From CAZWRN01 sp964446685 (GTDB lineage: Bacteria; Patescibacteriota; Microgenomatia; Daviesbacterales; UBA10151): DNA of 8,335 nucleotides. Under the pieces are notes generated by a model. The model saw only the letters and a list, made by a program, of their open reading frames with translations, had not been told where the DNA came from and did not search any database. A program made the position numbers and the translations under genes. Positions 1 to 6,740 of the stretch are shown here, piece by piece. The stretch covers positions 1-8,335 of the forward strand of contig CAYUPO010000035.1 of the NCBI GenBank assembly GCA_964446685.1, in the 5' to 3' direction. Numbering within the stretch: position 1 is the first letter of the stretch; every line of letters begins with the position of its first letter.

Positions 1-1
1 A

Positions 2-103
2 GGAATCCTTTTTATGGCTATTGCGTGGGTGATTATTTTATTAATAGAGAGCTTCACTGGTGTTGAATTAACTCAATTCAGCCTTCAATTCCCAGGAACA
101 TAA
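2..103 (+). CDS. C-terminal fragment of a small membrane protein, possibly a VirB2/TrbC-like pilin (5' truncated by window edge)
   Basis: An open frame enters from the left edge and stops at TAA 101-103, leaving 33 codons. The visible part has one hydrophobic segment (ILFMAIAWVIILLI) followed by a short polar tail ending in QFPGT. A C-terminal membrane helix with a short tail, directly upstream of a VirB6/TrbL-like gene, is the arrangement seen for VirB2/TrbC-like pilins in the type IV secretion-like loci of CPR bacteria. The family call rests mainly on position and general character, because no N-terminal signal or first helix is visible. It could instead be the end of any small membrane protein. 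The stop codon lies in the loop of a possible terminator hairpin. Confidence 0.4.
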   Translation, partial: GILFMAIAWVIILLIESFTGVELTQFSLQFPGT

Positions 104-123
104 AAACAGTTCCTCCTATTTTT
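94..123 (+). terminator. Possible weak intrinsic terminator after the pilin-like fragment
   Basis: Perfect 6-bp arms AGGAAC (94-99) and GTTCCT (109-114) enclose a 9-base loop that contains the stop codon. CCTATTTTT follows, giving a short T-tract at 119-123. The stem is short and the T-tract starts four bases after it, so termination may be partial. If it is real, the downstream membrane protein gene would need read-through or its own promoter, and I see no clear promoter in 115-278. Confidence 0.35.
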
Positions 124-139
124 CCATCTACTCACTGTC

Positions 140-221
140 ATTTCGAGAGTAGCGAGAAATCTCAAGACTAACTTGGAATCAACCTGGTTTTAATCATGAG
201 ATCTCTCGCTCCTCGCTCGAG
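140..221. repeat. REP-like palindromic intergenic repeat, right arm cut by the N gap
   Basis: The left arm at 142-164 contains TTCGAGAGTAGCGAGAAATC. The right arm at 197-221 is its inverted counterpart: the reverse complement reads CTCGAGCGAGGAGCGAGAGA followed by TCTCA. The arms match except for a 2-base indel and a few substitutions, around a 32-base loop. The core GTCATTTCGAG...GCGAGAAATCTC belongs to the general class of dispersed short palindromes seen in many bacterial genomes, beginning GTCATTNCGAG. The copy is probably full length in the genome, since the N run begins exactly where the outer right arm should continue. Confidence 0.7.
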
Positions 222-231
222 NNNNNNNNNN
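222..231. other. Scaffold gap (10 Ns)
   Basis: Ten Ns interrupt the sequence directly at the end of the palindromic repeat. A round number of Ns usually means a placeholder of unknown true size. The stretch 241-252 (CTTGAAATCAAC) is nearly identical to 172-183 (CTTGGAATCAAC), which suggests that a repeated unit was collapsed or bridged here. Adjacency of the pilin-like fragment and the membrane protein gene is therefore supported only by the scaffold link. Confidence 0.95.
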
Positions 232-278
232 TCCTCTCTTCTTGAAATCAACTCCCCTTCTGAGGTACGCTTAAAGCA

Positions 279-1904
279 ATGCCCAACTGGAAGAATTTCA
301 AATGCCAGATTTTAAATGCCAAATTACAAATTTGTTTGGTGATTGCTCTTAGTTTGTTTATTTTGACAGGGTGCGTGTCTCCCTCTTTTGCTCAATCGCC
401 AGTTACCACTCAGAATACTCAAAATGTAGTTGACTCGCTTTTAAATTCAGTTGCTGGTTGTATGTTGGCCGGAAAAAGCCTGATCCCCGGACAACCCTGT
501 CAAAATGAAATGTCTCTCCCCGGCCAATCTCAAAGCTCTTTGTTTCAGCAAAAAAGTGCTTTAGGATTTATAGGTGCAGGTATATCAGGAGTATCCACTT
601 CTCCATTATCAACTAAAGAGGCTTTGGCAGATATGGGATCATCACTAGGATTTGCTAAACCGGCTTATGCCCAAAATGTTCAGGGATCTGGGGCAAATAT
701 CATTGCTCCGGTTAAAACCCTCTGGCAAATTATCCGTAACATGTCTTATATGTTTTACATACTTCTATTTCTGGTTGTAGGACTGATGCTGATGTTTAGG
801 CAAAAAATGAATCCCCAAACGGTTATTTCAGTACAAGCTGCACTCCCTGGACTTATAATTGGTTTAATTGTAATTACTTTTAGCTATTTAATTTCGGCAT
901 TGCTGGTTGATCTGGCGTTTCTTTTTATTCCAATGGTGGCTATTATTTTTGAACAAGCCAGTCCAACCAATATTTTTATTAATAACAGAGAGCTTTTGGC
1001 TGATACTCCTTTTGCAAACTACAAACATCTGATCGATGTAGCGCAAAATGCCAATATTTTTACTTTTTGGAATGGGTTTACCAAAAATATTATTTTATAT
1101 GACTTTTTTGGCAATACTCCTCAAAACTGGAGTTTAAAGGTAGACAACTTATTGGGTTCAGTTCTGGCAGGTTTAGTTGAACTAGGCAAAAATGGGCTAA
1201 ATTTATTTATTGCAGTAGTTGTGATTTTTGCTTTATTTATCCAAATGGTACGGTTGTTAGCACTTTTGGTACGAGCATATATCACAATCATGGTTTATAC
1301 CTTTTTAGGTCCTTTTTTCATCCTGATGTCCTCTATTCCAGGCCGCGGAAAAGGTCTGACAGACTGGTGGAAAACAATTCTAGCAAACTCCTTAATTTTT
1401 CCGGCGGTATTTGCCGGATTCTTTTTTGGCGGAATGTTTTTTAACGCTGAAATAGTTGACCAAACACAGTTTCAGTACACCATGCCATTTTTCACTGGAC
1501 TGCCTGTACAAGTTATAAAATACATCATCGGCCTAATGATCATCCTAGGCGTCCCCGCCCTTCCTGGAATGGTTAAAGAGGCTCTGGGGGTGAAGGATAT
1601 TAAAGGTATACCTGAAGTGGCAATGGCCGGGTTTGGTTCTGGCGGTGAGGTGGTATCAAAAGGAATCAAGAAATACACTGGTTACGATAGTATTATGAAG
1701 CAACGAGAAGCTTTGAAAGAGGGTATTTTACGAAATAAATACAGTTCAACTGATGACCTGGCTCATCTTTCTCGGCCAGGCTGGCTGGGAGGATATACAG
1801 AGAGGTTTGTTACGGCTTTTCAACCATCTTATGTAAAATCAGCAATTGGAAAAGCATCAGATGCGAAAAAAGCTCAGGCCCAACCACAGACCTCTTCAAC
1901 CTGA
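279..1904 (+). CDS. Polytopic membrane protein, VirB6/TrbL-like component of a type IV secretion-like system
   Basis: This 541-aa protein starts with a basic n-region and a hydrophobic segment (about residues 17-31) ending in a lipobox-like LTGC with Cys32. A second possible cleavage context, SFAQ, follows at 36-39. A polar, low-complexity stretch holds Cys61 and Cys74 and ends near 132. At least five or six membrane segments follow, at roughly 155-174, 186-225 (one or two helices), 305-330, 335-352, 371-389 and 413-431. A soluble charged tail occupies about 432-541. Loops carry FRQKMNPQTVISVQ (173-186) and SIPGRGKGLTDWWK (352-365). A multi-helix core with a cytoplasmic tail is typical of VirB6/TrbL inner-membrane channel subunits, and I recall similar proteins in CPR secretion-like loci. 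The ATG has only a weak GAGG (262-265) 13 bases upstream. TTG 336 and GTG 339 are alternatives but would remove the basic n-region. Family assignment is inferred, not proven. Confidence 0.65.
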   Translation: MPNWKNFKCQILNAKLQICLVIALSLFILTGCVSPSFAQSPVTTQNTQNVVDSLLNSVAGCMLAGKSLIPGQPCQNEMSLPGQSQSSLFQQKSALGFIGAGISGVSTSPLSTKEALADMGSSLGFAKPAYAQNVQGSGANIIAPVKTLWQIIRNMSYMFYILLFLVVGLMLMFRQKMNPQTVISVQAALPGLIIGLIVITFSYLISALLVDLAFLFIPMVAIIFEQASPTNIFINNRELLADTPFANYKHLIDVAQNANIFTFWNGFTKNIILYDFFGNTPQNWSLKVDNLLGSVLAGLVELGKNGLNLFIAVVVIFALFIQMVRLLALLVRAYITIMVYTFLGPFFILMSSIPGRGKGLTDWWKTILANSLIFPAVFAGFFFGGMFFNAEIVDQTQFQYTMPFFTGLPVQVIKYIIGLMIILGVPALPGMVKEALGVKDIKGIPEVAMAGFGSGGEVVSKGIKKYTGYDSIMKQREALKEGILRNKYSSTDDLAHLSRPGWLGGYTERFVTAFQPSYVKSAIGKASDAKKAQAQPQTSST

Positions 1905-1906
1905 AA

Positions 1907-4630
1907 TTAGGCTGATTTAAACCCCTGAGTAAAGGCTTTGCCTGATTCTTCCATTAGCTCCATTATCAGTGCCCACATACCTTCTTTGGGCTTTAACATG
2001 ACATGGGTAACATCGTAAATAAGCCTTTTTGGCCAGGGGCCAAACTGGTTGTCCAAAATATGAGATGCCCGATGAGGGGTAATCAGCTCGTGAGCCACCA
2101 TTGAAGCGACATTTTTGACCAAAACTTCTTGTTTTAAATCGGCGGCATGCTGCTGCCAGGTGTGAAGTTTGTTGTACTCGATAATTGCTTCCGCCCATTG
2201 TCCCGTCACGTAATCTAGTTGATTTTCCATATGATGTGAGGCTTCGAAATAATCGCTGTCAGAATAGTATTCCTTATCATAGGCATCATCAGTTGACATA
2301 TGAGGTCGATAGTTTTTCTTGATCTCGGTGGTAAATTTGACAGGATCGGCTAAAAGAGCCGGATCATTGAGCATTTGCATCAGGGTGCCTCTTAGTTTAT
2401 CTCCATTTTGCATTACATGACTCCATCTTTTTACTCGGTTAAAGACAGAAGTAAAATTGTCAACCATATCAAAACCAGACTCAAAGGCAAAAAATTTACC
2501 AATATCCTTGGCTCCGGTATCGGCGTATCGCCGCATAAATCTTTTACCTGGCTCAGCTTCACCACTCTGTTCCAACGTTCGACCAAAATATTGAGCTTTT
2601 CTAGCTTCTCTTGATGAATCACCACTAAAGCTACCCTCAAAATCGATGACGCTCCAGTATTTTTCATAAAAGCTTCTATATGCCTTGTCCCACTGGATAG
2701 TAAATAAATGGTTTTTAGCTCCTCTCATCTCATCAATTGCAATAATGTCGTAATCTACTGATAAATGATCGATTTTCTTTTGTAAAGCTTTTTGCTCCTC
2801 TGGATCATTTTCTAAAAACTTAATCTGACGTTTCATTTTGTGTAATTCTGCCCTCTTCTCGGCCGCTATTCGCAGATTAACTTTTCGTGTTTTACCAGAA
2901 AGATTTTCTAACTCTTTGAGAAGCACTTCTTTTTTGTAGGGATCGGCTTCCTTTTGGATCTGCTCCCTTTTTTTATTTTTGGCATCGTCATTGCTGCCTG
3001 CATATCGTGGATCGCTTTTGACTGCCCAATCCACAACCGGATTTAAAATTATCTGTCCTCCTGCTACATTTTTCCCATATTCTTCTTCTGAGATACCAAT
3101 CTCATTTAAGGCTTCTTTAAAAAGCGCGTACTCCTCAAATGTCATATCTTCTTTTTTCTTCCATTTAATATTGTCCCAGTGGGTGGAAAATTGAAAAGAA
3201 TGTTCAATTCTTTGAGATAATATGACAGATCTGTTTAGTTCATAGATCATCCGATCAAGACCGATACCATTTTGAGACAATGTAACTTTATCCTCACCCA
3301 GAGTTTTTCGAATAGATACTTCACCTTCAGTTAAAAATCTCACGGACTGCTCAAGCTTTTTATTGTTGTGTAGTTTTTCTTTGATACCGTCTGGTAAATG
3401 ATCATCATCTGGTAAAGGAACATCTCTGCCTTCATACATTTCCGCAAAAACTACCCGATGCAAATCCTTAATAGCTTCAACTGGATTGTTCTTACTATGA
3501 CTTTTAACTAGTAATACCCTCACTAGTTCTTCATCTTCCGGATCCTTGAACTGGTCCAAATAATCTGAATTAAACCGACGTTTATCTTCCAATCCTTTTT
3601 TATAAAGTTGGAATTTCTTATCCACCACCCATTGTCCCCAGGCGGGATCTTTTTTAGGCTTACCATCATTATCATAGAGATCTTTTAAATTGTAGTATTT
3701 ATCCCATTCATCTCTTTTTGCCTGGTTTTTGGCAAAATTTAACTTTCTGAAGTAGGCCCCTCGTAAATTTGTCCCCTCTTGTTCATCTCTGTCTTCAATC
3801 ATTTCGAGCATTTCAGTTACCCCAGGGAGCTTCATCATTGCTTCATAATATTCCTGAAAAAAATTGGTAATATTCTCGCCTAGCTTTCCAGCATTGACAA
3901 ATCTGGCGTAAAATTCACAGGCAAATCCAGCTAAACGACCGCGTACCAACTCACTAAATTCTTTACGTCTTTTTTGGTCGGTTGAGAATACTGTGTCTAT
4001 AGCTTGAAGAACTGATTGTCCTGCTTGTTGAAAAGTATCTGGGCTGACCCAATCATTTTCTCCAGCTCGTAAGGTATCTTCAATAATCCAGTGGATTTCT
4101 TTTTCAGATCGGGCGTTTTCTAATGTTTGAATTAAATAAATAGCCCCTTTTCGGGTTCTCTCAAGCCTCATGGCAGTTTCTTCAGCCCTAAAGTAATCAT
4201 CTCTATCTTTTCGAACTCTTTCATTGTAGGCATCTTCTGACTCGCCGTCTTCATACTTTGGAGGAAGATACGTTTGAAATACACTATCTCTCAATTCTGC
4301 CAACTTGACTTGTGGCTGCTGCTCTTCTTCCTCTTGATCAGTTACGCCTGGGATTTGACTTCGGGATCGTTCGTCTTGAGATGCACTTACTGGATTTGGA
4401 TTTTCGGGGGACGACTGATTTGGATTTCTATTAAATTGCTCAGCAAACATTCTAAGAACATTAACTTTTTCTTGAGGAGAAAGTTGGTTTACTTGTTCTA
4501 AAAGTGAATTGTTAAGCCGATCAACAATATTCTGTGGATTGTTGGTTTGATTTTCTTGGGAACTAGAGTTTCCGCTCCCCGGAGGAGTATTTTCTGGAGT
4601 TGGATTATCGGCACCGCGTTCATTAGCCAT
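1907..4630 (-). CDS. Large charged soluble protein of unknown function (907 aa)
   Basis: I do not recognise a family. Residues 1-107 are rich in Asn, Gln, Pro, Ser and Glu and probably disordered, apart from a short helical patch (about 35-67, DRLNNSLLEQVNQLSPQEK...). From about 108 to the end the protein is mainly alpha-helical, very rich in Lys, Glu, Asp and aromatic residues, with a likely coiled coil at about 550-625. There is a single cysteine (Cys238), no signal peptide and no membrane segment, so a cytoplasmic location is expected. I see no Walker, HExxH, nuclease or other catalytic motif. The start is well supported: AAAGGA on the minus strand sits 8 bases before the ATG, with a good promoter further upstream (4732-4760). 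It converges with the VirB6-like gene at a 2-bp gap. A scaffold or accessory role near a secretion-like locus is possible but only guessed from position. Confidence 0.85.
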   Translation of the reverse strand: MANERGADNPTPENTPPGSGNSSSQENQTNNPQNIVDRLNNSLLEQVNQLSPQEKVNVLRMFAEQFNRNPNQSSPENPNPVSASQDERSRSQIPGVTDQEEEEQQPQVKLAELRDSVFQTYLPPKYEDGESEDAYNERVRKDRDDYFRAEETAMRLERTRKGAIYLIQTLENARSEKEIHWIIEDTLRAGENDWVSPDTFQQAGQSVLQAIDTVFSTDQKRRKEFSELVRGRLAGFACEFYARFVNAGKLGENITNFFQEYYEAMMKLPGVTEMLEMIEDRDEQEGTNLRGAYFRKLNFAKNQAKRDEWDKYYNLKDLYDNDGKPKKDPAWGQWVVDKKFQLYKKGLEDKRRFNSDYLDQFKDPEDEELVRVLLVKSHSKNNPVEAIKDLHRVVFAEMYEGRDVPLPDDDHLPDGIKEKLHNNKKLEQSVRFLTEGEVSIRKTLGEDKVTLSQNGIGLDRMIYELNRSVILSQRIEHSFQFSTHWDNIKWKKKEDMTFEEYALFKEALNEIGISEEEYGKNVAGGQIILNPVVDWAVKSDPRYAGSNDDAKNKKREQIQKEADPYKKEVLLKELENLSGKTRKVNLRIAAEKRAELHKMKRQIKFLENDPEEQKALQKKIDHLSVDYDIIAIDEMRGAKNHLFTIQWDKAYRSFYEKYWSVIDFEGSFSGDSSREARKAQYFGRTLEQSGEAEPGKRFMRRYADTGAKDIGKFFAFESGFDMVDNFTSVFNRVKRWSHVMQNGDKLRGTLMQMLNDPALLADPVKFTTEIKKNYRPHMSTDDAYDKEYYSDSDYFEASHHMENQLDYVTGQWAEAIIEYNKLHTWQQHAADLKQEVLVKNVASMVAHELITPHRASHILDNQFGPWPKRLIYDVTHVMLKPKEGMWALIMELMEESGKAFTQGFKSA

Positions 4631-4638
4631 ATCATATT

Positions 4639-4644
4639 TCCTTT
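4639..4644 (-). promoter_or_regulatory. Ribosome binding site of the 907-aa gene
   Basis: On the minus strand, AAAGGA lies 8 bases upstream of the ATG at 4628-4630, inside GAAAGGAAATATGAT. This is the clearest Shine-Dalgarno site on this strand and fixes the start of the 907-aa protein. Confidence 0.75.
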
Positions 4645-4693
4645 CAGGCTACTTTTCCGCTAACCGTTTATTAGTCTTTTTTAGGGACCTATC

Positions 4694-4717
4694 CTTCCTT
4701 TCTATAAAAGAAGGAAG
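4694..4717 (-). promoter_or_regulatory. Hairpin in the leader of the 907-aa gene
   Basis: Arms CTTCCTT (4694-4700, + strand) and AAGGAAG (4711-4717) pair perfectly over 7 bp. Two further pairs follow after a 1-base bulge, closing a loop at 4704-4708. No T-tract follows in either direction, so it does not look like a terminator. It falls in the predicted 5' untranslated leader, just after the expected transcription start, and the transcript arm UUCCUU could alternatively pair with the AAGGAA of the ribosome binding site. Regulation by this structure is speculation. Confidence 0.4.
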
Positions 4718-4731
4718 CGACCAGTACACGT

Positions 4732-4760
4732 AGTATACTCCTTCAGGCTCGAATTTTCAA
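4732..4760 (-). promoter_or_regulatory. Sigma70-type promoter for the 907-aa gene
   Basis: On the minus strand, the -35 element TTGAAA (4755-4760) and the -10 element TATACT (4732-4737) are separated by exactly 17 bp. Each matches the sigma70 consensus at five of six positions. Transcription would start near 4725, giving a leader of about 95 bases with the hairpin at 4694-4717. Its position in an intergenic region directly upstream of a gene with a good ribosome binding site supports the call. Confidence 0.55.
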
Positions 4761-4790
4761 CTTTCTGTCCAGAAACATCGGTGTGTCAGT

Positions 4791-4911
4791 GAATCAGAGT
4801 TTCAGATTACAGATTTATCAGATAAAAATCAGAATATTAATTCTGATCTTTCTGAATTTTCTGTTATCTGATTCTGCCGATCTCAGCTGATTAATCTGAT
4901 TTCTCTGAATC
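4791..4911. repeat. Inverted array of CAGAT/ATCTG units
   Basis: On the + strand, 4791-4835 carries TCAGA or ACAGA units every 7-12 bases. After a 4-base loop (ATTA, 4836-4839), 4840-4911 carries the same units inverted (TCTGA/TTCTG). The innermost stem ATCAGAAT (4828-4835) / ATTCTGAT (4840-4847) is perfect. The outermost parts also pair: GAATCAGAGTTTCAGATTA at 4791-4809 against the reverse complement of 4892-4911, which reads GATTCAGAGAAATCAGATTA. About 25 extra bases in the right arm break the symmetry. It lies downstream of the three-gene operon and upstream of the 907-aa gene promoter. No T-tract follows, so it is not a classical terminator. Confidence 0.7.
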
Positions 4912-4946
4912 TATTTCATCGTATCCTGTGGGGAAAAATTAGTCAA

Positions 4947-6737
4947 TTAAGATTCATTCGCCTGATAAGTCGCATATCCTGCAGCACCTGCTGCTGCAGC
5001 TGTTCCAAGTCCGGACATAGCTGCACCTGCTACTGATCCAGCCATTGTACCAACTCCGCTTACCAGCCCTTCAGCAGCAAGTACTCCAACAACTGCAGGA
5101 TAGAGCATCCCTGTAGCTATTGCAGCAAGTAAAGCAAGAATTATTGATTTCTTGTGTTCACCAGTAAAGCCCCTGATTCTTTCCATTATATTTTTTCCTT
5201 GTAACCTTCCATCAAGTTTATCTATGACTCCAGTTGCATGGTTTTCCTTTTTAAGTGCTTCATCAATAATTTTTTCTCCCCAGGCAGTATCAGCCAAGGA
5301 ATTAACGTTGTCCTTAGTGATTTTACCGCTTTCAAGCTTAGTTCTGACCATCAGCATTGCGGCATTCTCACAAAAAGCCGGATCTGCAAGTAACGCGTCT
5401 CTTTCAGCTACTGGCAGTCCTGCTAGCATGGGTTCCAGAGCTGACCGGGGATCACCGGTTAAAAGTTTACTAAAATATAGGTCTGCTTGTGCTTTGTTCA
5501 CCTTGCCTTTTGCATTTCTTAAAGTATTTCTGATCTTACTCAAACCCTTTCTTTCTATGCGCTCTTTCTCCTCTTTTTTCTTTTTCGCTTCTGCATCTTT
5601 TTCATCCTGAGGTTTTTCAGGATCAGGCTGGTCAGCAGCAGTTAGTTTATCCTTAAGATATTCTTGAGTAGATCTTTCGATAACTCCAGTTAATCCATCA
5701 ATGTAACTATCTTCTGCAGTTTTAAATTTAGTTTCAGCAACAGCGGCTTCATGCTCTGTCTTTCTTCTTTCAACATCTAGTGCTGAATTTTTATCACTCA
5801 AATCTGTTTTTTCAATTGTATCCATATATTCGAGTGTCGTAGTCTCTCTAGGTGTACTTGGTTGAAAAGGAGTGATAGCAGTATTAATACTACCAATTTC
5901 AGTCAAGAGGCTTGTTCTTGAGGCTGTTAGTTCTGCAAGTCTTGCCGGGCTTGCCCCACCTCCAGCAATCTCAGCATTTACTTTATTTAATTGGAATTGT
6001 TTATTCGCTCTTTCTCCTCTCAACGCACGATAATTTTCAACTCTTCTTATTAAAATTTGATCTAATGGGTTTGTCGATGATCTTACAGCATCTAATTGGG
6101 TTTGACGTATATTTAATTCAGATGTTTTAATTGCTGGAGTTGTATTTAAATCTGTTCCTGTTAATACTGATTTTAAATTAGTATTTATTGCTATCTCATC
6201 TTTCAAGCTAGTTACTTTTTGACGAAGTTCAGTAAGATTAAATTTTTCAACTGGCTTATCCAATTGTTCTTTTAGCTGTTCGCGAACTTTTTTTGCAAAC
6301 AGCGGATCATTTACCATTGCTTCAATAAAGGCTGTCTTATTAATACCTCCCATTCCAAGAAGTGTCGAAATTTCAGCTACATGAGTGATAACCTTATCTA
6401 CCTCCCCCCTAACATTGCCCTGCTCGGCTGGTGCTAAAGCGCCGTAATGCATTGCTCCAAGTTCTTGAGCTCTTTTTGCAATAGTCTCAGCATTAGTTCT
6501 TTTTGCAGGAGTTTCAACTCGATCTTCAATAGTGGCTTTTAATTTATTAGCTGGAATAGACTCTGATATGATATCAAGAGCGCCTGTAACACCAAATCTT
6601 TTTTCGAAATCTTTAGCAACTTTATCTGCAGATTTTGCCGCTACAGCTTTTTGCTCAACGCTTAAGCCAGTATTTCCTTCTTGCTTAAGGGCTCCAGCGA
6701 CTTTAGCTACATTTGTTTCGGCAGTTGAGAGAGGCAT
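4947..6737 (-). CDS. Coiled-coil protein with Ala/Gly-rich membrane-like C-terminus, unknown function (596 aa)
   Basis: Not recognised as a known family. Residues 1-160 are helical and Ala/Lys-rich. Long helical or coiled-coil stretches run at about 165-290 and 310-370. A very charged linker (about 368-398, with DAEAKKKKEEKERIERK) precedes a helical region (400-528). The C-terminus (530-592) is quite different. It starts with the hydrophobic run SIILALLAAIATGMLYPAVVGVL and continues into a Gly/Ala/Ser-rich stretch with several glycine-zipper-like spacings, ending YATYQANES. This looks like one or two membrane-inserting helices, so the bulk of the protein may be cytoplasmic and anchored at its C-terminus. 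It is the last gene of the operon: its ATG lies 3 bases after the stop of the 108-aa gene. No Shine-Dalgarno is visible, so translational coupling is likely. Confidence 0.85.
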   Translation of the reverse strand: MPLSTAETNVAKVAGALKQEGNTGLSVEQKAVAAKSADKVAKDFEKRFGVTGALDIISESIPANKLKATIEDRVETPAKRTNAETIAKRAQELGAMHYGALAPAEQGNVRGEVDKVITHVAEISTLLGMGGINKTAFIEAMVNDPLFAKKVREQLKEQLDKPVEKFNLTELRQKVTSLKDEIAINTNLKSVLTGTDLNTTPAIKTSELNIRQTQLDAVRSSTNPLDQILIRRVENYRALRGERANKQFQLNKVNAEIAGGGASPARLAELTASRTSLLTEIGSINTAITPFQPSTPRETTTLEYMDTIEKTDLSDKNSALDVERRKTEHEAAVAETKFKTAEDSYIDGLTGVIERSTQEYLKDKLTAADQPDPEKPQDEKDAEAKKKKEEKERIERKGLSKIRNTLRNAKGKVNKAQADLYFSKLLTGDPRSALEPMLAGLPVAERDALLADPAFCENAAMLMVRTKLESGKITKDNVNSLADTAWGEKIIDEALKKENHATGVIDKLDGRLQGKNIMERIRGFTGEHKKSIILALLAAIATGMLYPAVVGVLAAEGLVSGVGTMAGSVAGAAMSGLGTAAAAGAAGYATYQANES

Positions 6738-6740
6738 ATT

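Noticed and set aside
2070..2110. HELITPH in the 907-aa protein as a zinc metalloprotease motif
   Set aside because: The HExxH spacing is not met, because the position four residues after the first His is Thr. No other metal ligands are evident nearby.
4791..4850. Hairpin ATCAGAAT/ATTCTGAT as an intrinsic terminator of the three-gene operon
   Set aside because: The stem is AT-rich and no T-tract follows it in either direction.
4791..4911. CAGAT array as a CRISPR array
   Set aside because: The units are only 5-8 bases with spacing of about 10 bases, and their orientation flips at the centre. There are no repeats of 25-40 bases, no spacers and no cas genes.
4950..5060. GC-rich inverted repeat around CTGCAGCACCTGCTGCTGCAG as a possible regulatory hairpin
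   Set aside because: It is explained by runs of alanine codons (GCA/GCT/GCC) in the Ala-rich C-terminus of the 596-aa protein.
5152..5610. A 152-codon open frame on the + strand inside the 596-aa gene
   Set aside because: It lies entirely antisense to a well-supported gene. Its Ser/Leu/Phe-rich translation is what the complement of Ala/Lys/Glu codons produces, and no ribosome binding site or family feature is visible.
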